From Dendrocalamus latiflorus (taxonomy: Eukaryota > Streptophyta > Magnoliopsida > Poales > Poaceae), in contig CM029626.1 of NCBI GenBank assembly GCA_017311315.1, positions 29,374,672-29,438,671 of the forward strand: a DNA stretch of 64,000 nt. The letters run 5' to 3'. Made by a program: the position numbers and the translations under genes. Below, piece by piece: positions 33,207-45,668 of this stretch. The number at the start of each line of letters is the position of its first letter. Within the stretch, counting starts at the first letter, position 1. Below the pieces are notes generated by a model. It saw only the letters and a program-made list of their open reading frames with translations, had not been told where the DNA came from and ran no database searches.

Positions 33207-35625
33207 TCAGCTTCTAGCTTGGATTGCCCCATTTTCGCGGTGGCACTGTTCATATGAACATTATGCTTCTGGTACTGTTTATATAAATAGTCCTCTCTGA
33301 GTATATGTACGCACGTAGATGCGTTCAGTGGTCAAAACGTGTGTCCGTGCTCTCGGAGATCTTACCTCTTTGTCTCTAGTTTCAAACATGTGCATTGAAC
33401 GCACCCTATATAAATATGTATAGGTGTATAATGTTGAGTACGTACTAAGTGAATCTTTGTTTTACTCGTGATCTCAAAAAAAAGTTACTTTCCGTATCAG
33501 TGATGTAACAAAGTGGTCGAAATGGTATTTTTTTGTTACACCAGGCAGCAGCGCATCAGACTACAAATCAGTTTGCCAAACTCGCAACTCTCCCGTGTCT
33601 CCATAAATTTTTGCTAATTATGATGTATAGATTTGTAAAAATGTTGATTGGAAAAGTGACATTATGTGGTCCGTCGAATGTAAGAAAAAACGTCATTTTG
33701 CTGCTCGTTTACTCTTGTGACCAGGCCCAGTTAGGCTGGATATATGGGACCATAGGGATAAGCTTCTTGATTTTGGTTCTGTTTGTCATTTCGATGGATT
33801 ATGATATTTCTTGGCTGAACCGCTTTCAAAACTTTTGGTGTTTTCTTACCTGCTTTTTCTAAACCGTGCAAAATGGAGATGCTGTTGGTTCCAAATAACA
33901 AAATATATGACAGTGGTTAGGAGAGAAAAATCCACGAGAGGAGATTTTGGAAGATCAATAATTGGACAACAAAAACTTGTTTAACATTAATCTAATTTAC
34001 CAAAATATCCACAACTGCTTTTCTTCAACACCTTCGAAAATAAGCATACATAACACAAACACAACACCGTAAGCCTAAGCTGGCTCTTAACTACTGATCA
34101 TTTTTATAAAGCACGATTTGACCTGGTGCAGGTCTCCCAAGAACGTTGGTCAAATTTGCATAGCTACAAAATCATGATAATAAGGGGTTATTTTTAAATA
34201 CGAATCCAATGGTATCATTTTTTGTATCACATAACAATATATTGTTGGTCAAAATTACAAAGTTTGAATATGAAATAAATGCATGCCTTATAAAAGTCAA
34301 CGGAGGGAGTGCGTTAGACTATTAGAGGAAACAAGATTGGCATGGATTGTGTAATGTTTTCATGTTCTGACAGTGCTGAACATTTTTTTCTTTTTTCAAC
34401 TGCTTACAGTACTGATTAATCAGTTGCTAATTAAAAAAACAAAAAGAAGGATTCTAGCTGGTAGTATTTGGTTGCCACTAAACAAATTATGATTGTGCGG
34501 GCCACCAGGAAATTACATCTCATTCAGTGATCAACTCGGCTTCGGCTTCTGGCTTATTTTTCACTATTCATAAGTTTCGTCTTTTTCTGAACTTTTAGCT
34601 TTTTGTTGAGCTTTTTTGCCGGTTCTTTTTTTTCCCGTATTTGTTTGTATTATACGTAATGGGTTAACATATTTTTTTATATTTTTAAATTTTTTTAAAA
34701 TTTAATTATGCTAAATAAGCCTCTGTCAGCTACAGTGCTTTTTTCAGCCAGCTACAGTGTTTTCAGTCATAAACCATGAGCTTTTCAGCCGAACCGATCA
34801 CCACCTATTGTTGAAGGTTTTGTGGAACCAAAGTGGTAGGTCAACCATTCAATTTTGTCCATCAATCGTATGTATGTATGTCGCCTTAGCTGTTTTGATT
34901 AAGATTATTGATCGCATATGTGCTACATAATCATGCAATTGGTGCGTAAGTGTGCAACTAGTGTTAACATAAGCATCCAGTTAGTGCTTAAAGAAGTGCT
35001 ACAGTATCACATATGCAATCAACTCGAGTGCTAGTATTTGCGCTTACTATTAACGTTGAATAACATTCAAATTCCACCGAACCGTGTAAAGATCCTATCT
35101 GAATTTGTATCCACTGTACACGTTGATTGTGTTTGAATCCACATCAGAAGGTGCGGCACAAAATATGATTTAACCATTGTTTGATTTAAATTCGACCGTT
35201 TACAACTTTATGGCCCTAGTTTTGATCCACATACTTCATCCTTTGCATAGCGGTTTGTATACTTTTTTTGACGGGAAAGCGATTTGTATACTCGGGCCAT
35301 ATGATTTAACCATAGCGATATGATTTAACCATTGTTTGATTTAAATTCGGCTGTCTACGATTGTATTCTCGGTTCATTATTCCCTTCACGCCGGGGAATC
35401 GAAGTATACTACTAGCAGCAACATGGCAGTGTCATCTCCATCCCCTGGGCCCACATGGCAGTCGCCTTCCTTTGCAACATGCGGTTGTAGCGCGTGAGGG
35501 CTCGCCAGCGCCGTGGCTACCTCTCTCCGCGCTTTGCATACTGCGTCAAAACAGAGCAAGTCAAAAGGACATTGCCTTTCTTTGGTAGAATGAAAATGTG
35601 AAGTCTTCGGTCACTGGTCTACCAT
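33207..35625. other. Intergenic DNA with decayed small repeats
   Basis: No supported gene. A possible MITE with self-complementary ends lies at about 34529-34802 (CGGCTTCGGCTTCTGG near the left, CTTTTCAGCCGAACCG near the right). A direct repeat ATGATTTAACCATTGTTTGA occurs at 35166 and 35321. Confidence 0.4.
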
Positions 35626-36005
35626 TCCTAACAGTCCTAGCTACAGATGTGCACTGACTGACCAGTCCTACTACATGCCAAGTGGACGGCTTTGGCCAAA
35701 TTTCTGTCCATTTTCATCGTTGCATAGATGGATAGTATAGCCTTGTAGCTTGATGGAGCTTTTTATTTGGCCAAGCGAGTTTGGTCAACGTACAGGGTGA
35801 GTTTTTTTCAACTACACTTTGTAGCTTTTAGGTCAAGCATAAGCGTTTATGTGAATGAATTTAATGCTGATAAATCATTTTAAAAAGACTATGCCGATAA
35901 ACCGCTTCGAAACGCCGATAGAAAAGCTATCATGTTTGTTTATTTGAGAGAAATTGTTGGAAATCTAGTCAATTTTCGGCATATTTTAATCCAAAAACTT
36001 GATAG

Positions 36006-39000
36006 GTCTTTTTCGGTAGTTGGCTTTGCTGCGTCGCTTAAGCCACACCCTCCGTTTGATGGTTCAAATTTTAAGAGATGGCGTGCACGCGCGATCCTGT
36101 GGTTTACTGCCATGGAATGTTTTCATGTTGCACAAGGAAAGCCCGCTGAGCCTCTGTCTGATGAGGATGAACGCAAGTTCAATGTAGCGGATAACTTTTT
36201 TCGAGGTGCACTTGTCAACATACTGGCGGATAACATTGTGGATGTGTACATGCATTTGCCTACGGGCAAAGATATGTGGAATGCACTTGAGGCCAAGTTC
36301 GGAGTTTCCGATGCTGGCAGTGAGCTGTATGTCATGGAGCAGTTCTATGACTACAAGATGGTCGATGACCGTTCTGTAGTAGAGCAAGCTCATGAGATTC
36401 AGGCGCTGGCAAAGGAGCTTGAGAACAATAAGTGCGAGTTACCGGACAAGTTTGTGGCTGGCGGTATTATCGCCAAGTTACCACCCTCTTGGTCGGATTT
36501 TGCTACTTCTCTAAAGCACAAGAGGCAGGAGTTCAGTGTTACTGATCTCATTGGCACTCTTGGTGTTGAAGAGAAGGCGAGGGCAAAAGATACTCGTGGC
36601 AAGAAAGTTGCTGTTGAGGGAGGTTCTAGCGCCAATTTAGTGCAGAAGAAGAATCCTCAGGCTTTCCACAACAAAAAGAAAAATAAGCCTTTTGTCAAGC
36701 CCAAGGCTACTACTGAGTTTAAGAAGAAAGGCAAAGGAAAGGGCAGCTGTTTTGTGTGCGGTGATTCTGGCCATTGGGCTAAGGATTGTCCAGATCGCAA
36801 GGATAAGCAGAAGAAGTCTGCCAACATGGTTATTAGTGAAGCTGGAGGAACATCGGGGTACGGTAATTATTTACCTACAGTTCTTTCTGTTTGTCAATCA
36901 CCTGAGTGGTGGGTTGACACTGGTGCTAATATTCATGTTTGTGCTGATATTTCCTTGTTTTCATCTTATCAGGTCGGTCGAGGTTGCTCCTTGTTGATGG
37001 GGAACGGATCGCATGCAGCTGTTCATGGTGTTGGTACGGTCGATCTGAAGTTTACTTCGGGAAAGACCGTGCAGCTAAAGAACGTGCAGCATGTCCCCTC
37101 CATAAAGAAAAATCTCGTCAGCGGATCTCTACTGTGTAGAGATGGTTTTAGGCTTGCATTTGAGTCCAATAAATGTGTTGTGTCTAAGTATGGAACATTT
37201 GTTGGTAAAGGCTATGAGAGCGGAGGCTTGTTCCGTTTTTCTTTGATGGATTCCTATAATAAATTTGTGAACCATGTGTGTAACGATGATAATAAATGTA
37301 ATGTTTGGCATTCAAGACTTTGTCATGTTAATTTTGGGTGTATGACGCGCTTAGCTAATATGAGTTTAATCCCGAAATTCACTTTGGTCAAAGGTTCTAA
37401 GTGCCATGCATGTGTTCAATCGAAACAACCTCGCAAGTCTCACAAGGCAGCAAAAGAGGCGAGGAATTTGGCACCGTTAGAACTTATTCATTCTGATTTA
37501 TGCGAGATGAATGGCGTGTTGACTAAAGGTGGAAAGAAATATTTCATGACGCTTATAGATGATTGCACTAGATTTTGCTACGTGTACTTATTAAAAACAA
37601 AAAATGAAGCGTTGGATTACTTTAAGATCTATAAAGCTGAGGTAGAAAACCAACTTGAGAGGAAAATCAAGCGGGTAAGGTCTGATCGTGGGGGAGAGTA
37701 TTTTTCAAATGAGTTTACTTTATTCTGCGAGGAACATGGAATTATTCATGAGAGGACGCCTCCCTATTCTCCCGAATCAAACGGGGTTGCCGAAAAAAAG
37801 AACCGCACTCTAACTGATTTGATTAATGCCATGTTAGACAATGTGGGACTTTCTAAGGAATGGTGGGGTGAGGCTATATTGACCGCATGTCATGTCCTGA
37901 ATAGAGTTCCTACAAAGAACAAAGAAGTAACATCATTCGAGGAATGGGAAAAGAAGAAGTTGACTCTCTCATACTTGCGCACCTGGGGATGTTTGGCCAA
38001 AGTTAACGTGCCAATTGTCAAGAAGCGCAAACTTGGACCAAAAACCGTAGAATGTGTATTCCTTGGTTATGCTATGCACAGCGTGGGTTATAGGTTCTTA
38101 ATTATAAAATCTGGAGTACCTGACATGCGTGTTGGTATAATCATAGAATCCAGAGATGCTACATTTTTTGAGAATGAATTTCCTATGAATAATGATGTAC
38201 CTAGCTCATCTAGTCAAGAACCTATAATTTCCCTTGATTCTTTTCTGCCGATAGAACATGTTGAGCAAACGCCTGTGGAAAATCCTGAGGAGGATAACAA
38301 TGAAGTTATTCGAAAGAGTAAGAGACAGAGGACTGCAAAGTCTTTTGGTGATGATTTCATTGTATACCTCGTGGATGACACTCCAAGAACCATTGAAGAG
38401 GCATATTCTTCTCTTGACGCTGACTATTGGAAGGAAGCGGTACGGAGTGAGATGGACTCTATTATGTCTAATGGAACTTGGGAGGTCGTTGATCGTCCTT
38501 ATGGGTGTAAACCTGTAGGATGTAAATGGGTTTTCAAGAAAAAGCTTAGGTCTGATGGTACAATTGAAAAGTACAAGGCAAGGCCTGTGGCCAAGGGTTA
38601 TACCCAGAAAGAAGGCGAGTACTTCTTTGATACTTATTCACCTGTTGCCCGACTGACCACAATTCGAGTACTACTTGCCCTGGCTGCCTCTCATGGTCTT
38701 CTCGTTCATCAAATGGACGTTAAGACAGCTTTCCTAAATGGAGAGTTGGAGGAGGAGATTTATATGGATTAGCCAGACGGGTTTGTGGTAGAAGGTCAAG
38801 AAGGAAAGGTGTGCAAGTTGTTAAAGTCTTTGTATGGCCTAAGGCAAGCACCTAAGCAATAGCATGAGAAGTTCGACAGAACTTTGATATCTGCTGGTTT
38901 TGTTGTGAATGAAACCGACAGATGTGTGTACTATCGCTATGGTGGGGGAGAAGGAGTGATCTTGTGCTTGTATGTTGATGACATATTGATTTTTGGGACA

Positions 39001-39924
39001 AACTTCAATGTGATTGAGGAGGTCAAGGACTTTCTGTCCAAGAGCTTTGAGATGAAAGATTTGGGAGTGGCTGATGTGATTCTTAACATTAAACTACTGA
39101 GAGAAGGTGATGGTGGGGTTACACTCGTGCAATCCCACTATGTGGAGAAGGTCTTGAGTCGCTTTGGTTATAGTGATTGCAAGCCTGCTTCTACTCCTTA
39201 TGATCCTAGTGTGTTGTTGAGGAAAAACCGAAGAATAACAAGGGATCAATTGAGATACTCCCAGATCATTGGCTCATTGATGTATTTAGCTAGTGCTACG
39301 AGGCCTGACATCTCGTTTGCTATGAGCAAGCTAAGCCGGTTTGTTTCAAATCCGGGAGATGATCATTGGCGTGCTCTTGAGAGAGTAATGCGCTATCTAA
39401 AGGCAACTGTGAGCTATGGCATTCACTATGCTGGGTACCCAAAGGTACTGGAGGGCTACAGTGATTCAAACTGGATCTCTGATGCCGATGAGATAAAAGC
39501 CACGAGTGGATATGTGTTCACACTTGGAGGTGGTGCTGTTTCCTGGAAGTCTTGCAAGCAGACCATCTTAACGAGGTCAACAATGGAAGCAGAACTCACA
39601 GCATTAGATACCGCCACTGTTGAGGCTGAGTGGCTTCGTGAACTCCTTATGGATATGCCGGTGGTTGAAAAACCGATACCGGCTATCCTGATGAACTGTG
39701 ATAATCAGACTGTAATTATCAAGGTGAACAGTTCTAAGGACAACATGAAGTCATCTAGGCATGTTAAGAGGCGGTTGAAGTCTGTCAGAAAGCTGAAAAA
39801 CTCCGGAGTTATAGCATTGGACTATGTCCAGACAGCTAAGAATCTGGCAGACCAATTTACAAAGGGTTTATCACGTAATGTGATAGATAGTGCATCGAGT
39901 GAGATGGGCCTGAGACCCACATGA
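36006..39924 (+). pseudogene. Copia gag-pol with two nonsense codons
   Basis: In order: gag (PPFDGSNFKRWRARAILWFT), zinc knuckle CFVCGDSGHWAKDC (about 36757-36790), protease WWVDTGANIHVC, integrase (GPKTVECVFLGYA at its end; core LIHSDLCEMNG, RSDRGGEYFSNEF and ESNGVAEKKNRTLTD), reverse transcriptase (HQMDVKTAFLNGELEEEIYM, LCLYVDDILIFGTN) and RNase H (TRSTMEAELTALDTATVEAE, KSSRHVKRR, NLADQFTKGLSRNVI). Stops: TAG at 38770 after YMD (usually Gln) and TAG near 38861 after APKQ (usually Trp); both are single-base transitions. All catalytic motifs are otherwise visible. No ATG of its own is evident; exon 1 may lie in the LTR (see findings). Confidence 0.9.
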
Positions 39925-40467
39925 GTCATACCACAGTGGTAACCTGTTCTATGTGATCGGAGATCCCGTGAAGTAGGATGGTGAAATAAGCTGTTGTTTG
40001 ACTGGGAGGAGAGACCTTTACAGGGCTCATTTCTTCAGTGATGCACTTATCTCCTATTCTGTATGGCAGGTTGGTTTTTACCTTAATGTGATCCAAGTGG
40101 CTTATTTAAAGCAGAGATGTCGGCCTACAGGACATCTTAGAAAGAACACACCTATATGAGTTCGACTGCTGGTCACAGTCTATGAGATTTGGGTGATCTC
40201 TAGATACTCATGAATAGGCATGGAGTATGACTTATACGCTCCAACCAGAGGGGATGCTTTAGGCAGCCTAGTACTAGTAAAGGAATTGGGTAAAGCTTGT
40301 TCGCACAAAACTGTCAATTCAAGGCATAGTCCATTGTTCAGTTGTGGATGAGTGTAACTCCTTTCCTAGGTGGATGTTCAACTTAACAGTCTCCATCGAA
40401 ACATTGGTATATCAAACAACAGCAGAACTGAGAGCATTTCTCGTGTGCCTTGAAATTTGGTGGGGAT
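39925..40467 (+). other. Copia 3' untranslated region
   Basis: Non-coding sequence between RNase H and the LTR, ending in the purine tract GGTGGGGAT at 40459-40467. Confidence 0.6.
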
Positions 40468-41227
40468 TGTTGGATTAATTGGGATTGGCCCATTTTAATT
40501 TAGCAATTAATCAAATGAAATTCCTAGGCCCACAACTAATGCTAGGTAGAAAATTGTTTAGTCCCATATGGAGAATTGAATGGGAGTTACACCACTTTAA
40601 AAGGTGGAACGTGGTAACCCCCTTGTGGAATTGGAGAGAGCCATTACACGCGCGCGCTCGCTCGCTCGCTCGCCTCGCCTCGCCACGCCGAGCCGAGCCG
40701 TGCCGTGCGTGTGCGTGTGCGTGCGTGCGTACGTGCAGGCGTATCGGGTGCGGGCGCGTTTTTCTTTATCTATTCGAAAATTGAAACGCACTGGCTAGCA
40801 GTAACGGTGTACCTGCACGGGTAGGCGGGCGATCAAGTTTTTGGGGAGCGCATCGGTGCGACTACTCAGTCTGCGACGTCTACTTCCTGGTGGTGAACTG
40901 TTCGCGGGACTACACTGCGAACATCTTCTTGCATCAAGCCTCGTCCTGCATCACGCCTAGATCGACTACACCGAATAGGCCATCATGTCGACTGATGGTA
41001 ACGGCGCCTCTGGTGCCTCCGGCACTGGCCCCGCCCGAGGGTATAAACTGCAAACTTCTTTGATGTGTTTTCTGTGTGCTATGAATTTGTTAATAGATGT
41101 TGTTGTTAGCTTGTTCATTAGCGAATATGAATACATCATTGTTAGATCGCTCATACCTTTCTATGTCATGTTTTATATGCTAAATTTCTGGATTAAAATA
41201 TGCCGAAAATTGACTAGATTTCCAACA
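40468..41227 (+). repeat. Single LTR of the Copia insertion
   Basis: 760 bp from TGTTGGATTAATTGGGATTG to TTTCCAACA. It contains a GC-rich simple tract (40648-40740), an ATG at 40985 followed by 18 codons, and a GT donor at 41041. The solo LTR at 41686-42546 is a diverged relative (shared ACCTGCACGGG and GGGCAGCGCATC-type phrases). Confidence 0.8.
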
Positions 41228-41685
41228 GAAATTGTAAACTACAAGCTAAAAAAACTCGACAATAATCGTGTCATAATATGCCTGCAAGATAGGACATTCC
41301 AAATCAAACCGCAGCTTAATTTCCCTTTTCAACATGGGTTTGCTTCCCAGACCACAGAGAATATTTTGCCATGCATACAACGATTTATTGCAAATATTAG
41401 AATTGGAGCACCAATGTACTTATGTAGGAATTTTACGAGGCTATGGGTTTATTCTCAGCCTCTGTCTTTCTAGATTTGTGCTAAGGAAACGATGAGAGAG
41501 AGAGAGAGATGAAATGGGATTAGCGATAGTTGATGTAGAGCCAAGTGTGAGCTTCAGTGTTTTAGTCCCCAGAAACTAAAAATGTCCATCAGTGCCTGCA
41601 TATTAGCCGTTTCCTATTGACAGCTTCATATATTTAGTATAGAGTAAATTACACTGGTCACTAAAGTTGTTTGAGTCGTTCATTT

Positions 41686-42546
41686 TGTTAGAAATTGGCC
41701 CATTTATTTATGACTCATTTTCTTAATTCCAAAGCATACATGATTTAGTACCATAGACCGATTTATAAGGTGGAGAACTCACTACTCCTTGAATATGGAT
41801 AGAGATAGTATGTTACGTGACTTGTGACTACCGTGCCGTGACGTGACGCGCCACTTGGCAGACCAAGTCCATCTTTATTTTTGCTGAACTCTGCACCTCA
41901 CTCTCTCTGTTTGAATGAGATTCAAACTTTTGAATTTGAGGCTTAATTGGGTTTTGATGATAGGCAGTTACCAGTAGGTAAATCACTGGTTAAATATTAT
42001 CAGTTAGTAGTGAATTATTGAGCAGTTATCAGTGAATTATTTCAGTTCAATTGGGCGGTTACTAGAGAGTAATTTGCATATCTTTATATACCTGGAGACG
42101 TCCAAGGTATAGGGGTTAGAATCTCTCACTGACAGCATCTCTTACTTCTGCCAACTTGTGCTATTGTACTGCGTCGTCTGGAGTTCGCTAACCTTTCTTC
42201 TCGGCGTGCACCTAGAAGGAGGGAGGGCGGCTATCTTCGAACCATTGCCGCAGAGAGTACCTGCACGGGGCGGCAATAAGGTTTCTGGGCAGCGCATCTG
42301 CGCGACCGCTCCTACACTGCGTCATCTATGTTCTGCACTGCGTCAAGCCTGTGCGGCTTCCTGTTCTTCTTCAGACTAACAAGTAAGTTGTTTGCGCGCA
42401 CGTACGACTTTATAACTATATTTTTCTTGAGTATAATCTAAAGTATGATGAGTAACTTGCTGTTAGTAGTAAGTTTTGCATCGCTAGTTTATTGTATTTT
42501 TCTCCTCATAAAATTTGGAATTAAAATATTGCCCACATTTATAACA
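41686..42546 (+). repeat. Copia solo LTR with target duplication
   Basis: 861 bp from TGTTAGAAATTGGCCC to CATTTATAACA, flanked by CATTT (41681-41685 and 42547-42551). The paralogous site at about 45845 is uninterrupted (GTTCATTTAGATTATCGATC). A TATA-type CTTTATATACC is near 42081. It has a consensus-like splice donor AACAAGTAAGT near 42380. Confidence 0.9.
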
Positions 42547-43103
42547 CATTTAGGTTATCAATCTTCTAGCTTACATATCTGGGTCACTAATCCGTATTAA
42601 GCGACTCAATGGAGATCACTAGCAGGCCAACACGATACGAAGATGATGTGGCGGTGCCATCGTGGCAAAGGTCACACCATCACTAAGTAACTTGCCTAGG
42701 CATTTTTTCAAACAAGTTCCCGAATGCATTTATATTGATTTCCCTTAATAGGCTTGCCCAAGTTGCCCTTCACTCTGCTGCTCCGCAACCCACTAGCAAA
42801 AAAGAGATATCGAGAAGCGAATTGTCGGCCATGGCAAAGTCACCAGTGGCGAGGAATCCCTCGACGACACCCACCAAACATGATGTAGAAGCACATCAAC
42901 AGTTAGCACTTAGCAACTGCCAACTAGCAGTCGCAAGAACTAGGAGATAGTAGTAGATATCCCAATTATTTGAGGCATGGATGCTCTGGAGTGAAATTGT
43001 AACCTGTACACCATTAGGCGTTGTTGGTGGGCTAGATGTCGCAAGAGTACGTGAGGTGCAACCACTCAAGCTCCAATCCCAGCAACTAGGAGACAGTAGT
43101 AGA

Positions 43104-43904
43104 TACTGATGAGGGCATCACGCCTAGGATACAAACAAGATTCCTCAACCTAAAGTAATACAATGACCAATTACTAGGGCACGAGCACAGTAATTGAATT
43201 ATTAGGTGAGCTCATTCCTAGGGTTGAATAACTGTGATATAGAGAATGTGTTGCTACCTAAATCTTGTTCTTGTGATTTTCTTGTACTTAGGAATTATGG
43301 CAAGGATAGCAAGGGGTGCAAGTCTACATTAACCAGCATGTCACCACCTCCTCAAGGTTTCCATGCCACTTCTTCTACAAGTCAAGCCAAAGTTCAAGTT
43401 GGACATATTTTGGAATCCAATTCGACCTCTAGAGACAACACTGACTTCAAATGTGCATAGAATTTGCATATGGACTCCGTTTGAGGTGTATGAGTACAGT
43501 ATAGCAAATTTATCTCGTCCTCTTTCCAACGGATCTAGCTCTACCTCCAAATTCCTTCTGAGCACGCTGCAATCGCCAAAATAAGTCATGACTGTTTTTG
43601 AATCTGAGTCAAAAGGTGTTGTGCCTCCACTTGGGCCCATGAGCCTTGTATCTCCTAGGGTTGTGTGCCCACCTCCCTGGCCACCACCTCCTGCCCCTCT
43701 TTCTCTTATAAATAGCTCTAAGCATCTCCTTCTTTCTCAGGTTTTGTTTAGATCAGTTTAGTCTGTGTGTGTAAACTCCACGTTGTCGCTTTGCGTCGAT
43801 TAGACCAACAGATTTCTGTTATAGAACATCAACTACCCTTATGCAATTTTTATATATAGCAATTTTTAGATAGATCTTTCCTTGAGTTGTTATTTGTTCA
43901 CAGG
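43104..43904 (+). pseudogene. Gypsy pol tail and LTR fragment
   Basis: At 43206-43460 the + strand reads LPKSCSCDFLVLRNYGKDSK then SQAKVQVGHILESNS, parallel to ASDLIVLRNLGKDEGKGHGV and SQARIRVGHVLESDSD in the element at 46993-53427. The following bases GGACTCCGTTTGAG and TTTCCAACGGATC also match that LTR. TCTTATAAATAGC near 43704 is a TATA-type box. A decayed relative of that element, with no defined ends. Confidence 0.6.
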
Positions 43905-44445
43905 TCTACCATTCCTAACGACCGTCCCAAACAGTCATAGCTGCTGATGTGCACTGACTGACCAGTCCTACTACATGCCAAGTGGACGGCTAGAGTGACA
44001 TTGGCTAAATATCTGTCCATTTTCATCGTTGCCTAGAATGGATAGTACAGCCTTGTAGCTTGATGGAGCTTTTTATTTGGCCAAGTGAGTTTGATCAAAG
44101 TATTGGGAAGTGAGTTTGATCAAAGTATTGGGAAGGTTTTTTCGGGCTATGACTTATATGTTTGATTTTTACGTGAGTATTTATATGAATAAATTGAACG
44201 TTGATAATTTATTTTAAAAACACTGTTCTGATAAGCCATTTCGAAACGGTGATAGATAACCCATCATGTTTATTTATTTGAGGGAAATTATAAAAAAAAC
44301 TGCACAATAATCGAGTCACAATATGCCCTGCTAAGATAGGACATTCCAAAACGCACCGCAGCTTAATTTCCCTTTTCAGCATGGGTTTGGCTTCGCAGAC
44401 CAAAGAGAAGATTTTGTCATGCATACAACGATTTGTTAAAAAATA

Positions 44446-44904
44446 CTAGCTGCATAAGCGCGGCGCACGCCGCGCTAGCTACCGTATGGACCAAAGTAAA
44501 AGAGACGATAATTCGCAGGAAAAATCGGGGACACATGCGTAATTTCGGAAAAACCAAAGGACTTTTTTGTAAAAAACCGAGGACTTGTAAGGACCTGTAC
44601 GTAAGTAAATAAGGACCTATACGTAATTTCGGGAACCTGTAAGGACCTGTACGTAAGTAAACAAGGACCTATACGTAATTTCGGGAACCCGCGGGGCGCT
44701 ATCCAGGATTTTTTTTAAAAAAAAATCTGCAGGGACCTTTTCGCGAGGAAAAAAGGACCTATACGTAATTTCCGCAAAACCGGAGGAAAGCGCCTCCCCC
44801 GGCCGTCCGGGAAACCCCCCGCCACGCGCCGGCCGGACGCGCGGGCGGGGGCGACGTGGGCGCGCGAGGGGGCAGAGAGTCCCCCGCTCTTCTGGTTCTG
44901 GTGA
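44446..44904 (-). mobile_element. Small non-autonomous Helitron, 459 bp
   Basis: The minus-strand 3' end has the hairpin GCGCGGCGTGCGCCGCGC, then TTATGCAG, then CTAG, followed by host T. The minus-strand 5' end is TCACCAGAACCAGAAGAGCG. The paralogous copy 1 reads AAATA|TTAGAATTG (41392-41409), and the same host bases flank this insert (AAATA, then TTAGAATTG at 44905). Inside, a 53-bp unit with AAGGACCTGTACGTAAGTAA is repeated twice (44585-44690). No coding capacity. Confidence 0.65.
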
Positions 44905-44959
44905 TTAGAATTGTGTTTTGTTTTAAAGAAAAGAAAAGGATAAGAGAAGAGGAAACATG

Positions 44960-45099
44960 TCCAAATTTGGGCCCAATTCCTCTAAACAAAGAAAAAAAAA
45001 GCTAGGCCCAGTCTCATCTAGGCCCATTATATATGTTCCTTAGCGGTTAAAACCCAAACAAACCCTTCCTCTTGTTGTGCTCTGCCACGGAAGCAAACC
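44960..45099 (+). promoter_or_regulatory. Promoter and 5' leader of the DCL-family gene
   Basis: A TATA-type CATTATATATG lies at 45025-45035, about 65-75 bp before the ATG. GGGCCCAA (44968-44975) and two AGGCCCA motifs (45003 and 45019) precede it. TGGGCC/GGCCCA motifs are common in plant promoters of organelle and ribosome-related nuclear genes. Confidence 0.6.
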
Positions 45100-45341
45100 A
45101 TGGCCCTGGCCGCCGTCCTCGCCCGAGCGGCCACGCGCCTCCTCCGCGGCGGCGTCCCGCCGGCCGCCGCTTCTCCCGTGCTCTCCCTCCGTAGCCGCCT
45201 GTTCTGCGGACGCCCCGCCGACGACGAGCCCTCCATTCCGGGGGGCGCCGAGGCCGAGCCGTGGGAGGCTTCCGAGGCAGAAATCCTCCGCGACGTCCAG
45301 CCGGTCGTGGAGCTCGTCAAAGAAATCCTCCACTCCGGCAG
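45100..45341 (+). CDS. DCL: DCL-family gene, exon 1
   Basis: Starts at the ATG in AACCATGGCC and ends at GGCAG|GTCAGT, after 80 codons plus two bases. It encodes the transit peptide and the helix before the domain (VELVKEILHSGR). GC-rich, as grass first exons often are. Confidence 0.92.
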
Positions 45342-45604
45342 GTCAGTTGTTTGTTTCTCTTCTTGATGCGTATGGAACTTCGGTGGCTATCGTGGTAGGT
45401 GCTTTCGTTCTTTGCAATGTGGTAAGTGGGAAATGTGTATCAATCAACGCTTGGAGTACTTTGCAGATTGGGCGTGTGATTGGAGTACTTTAGCTTTTGA
45501 TACATAAAAGAATCTGCAGAAACTCAGAAGTAAGTAGGGGTAAACATGGCGCAAGTTTACGGATGTGTGATGTTCTCTTTGTTATCCTTGACTACTAAGG
45601 AAAG

Positions 45605-45668
<64 letters not shown>

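Larger units (their letters stand above)
35955..41227 (+). mobile_element. Copia insertion with 39-bp inverted termini
   Basis: The left end TGTTGGAAATCTAGTCAATT and 19 more bases are the exact reverse complement of the right end (...GACTAGATTTCCAACA). A 5-bp duplication GAAAT flanks it (35950-35954 and 41228-41232), and the uninterrupted site with one GAAAT is at 44284-44288. Inside are gag-pol (from about 35994), a purine tract GGTGGGGAT and one LTR (40468-41227). There is no 5' LTR, primer site or leader. The left terminus is thus an inverted copy of the LTR's own 3' end. Confidence 0.9.
35626..43103. repeat. Duplicated block, copy 1 (interrupted)
   Basis: Three stretches (35626-35954, 41228-41410, 41480-43103 without the solo LTR) match 43905-44445 and 45595-46250 in the same order and direction. 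Examples are GATGTGCACTGACTGACCAG, GATAGGACATTCCAAA and GATCACTAGCAGGCCAACAC. Copy 1 later gained the Copia element (35955-41227) and the solo LTR (41686-42546). Confidence 0.85.

Noticed and set aside
33533..33862. 109-codon plus ORF rich in hydrophobic residues
   Set aside because: AT-rich intergenic DNA with no similarity to a known family and no supporting context.
45040..45333. Minus ORFs opposite DCL exon 1
   Set aside because: Antisense shadows; the plus frame joins exons 2 and 3 in phase.
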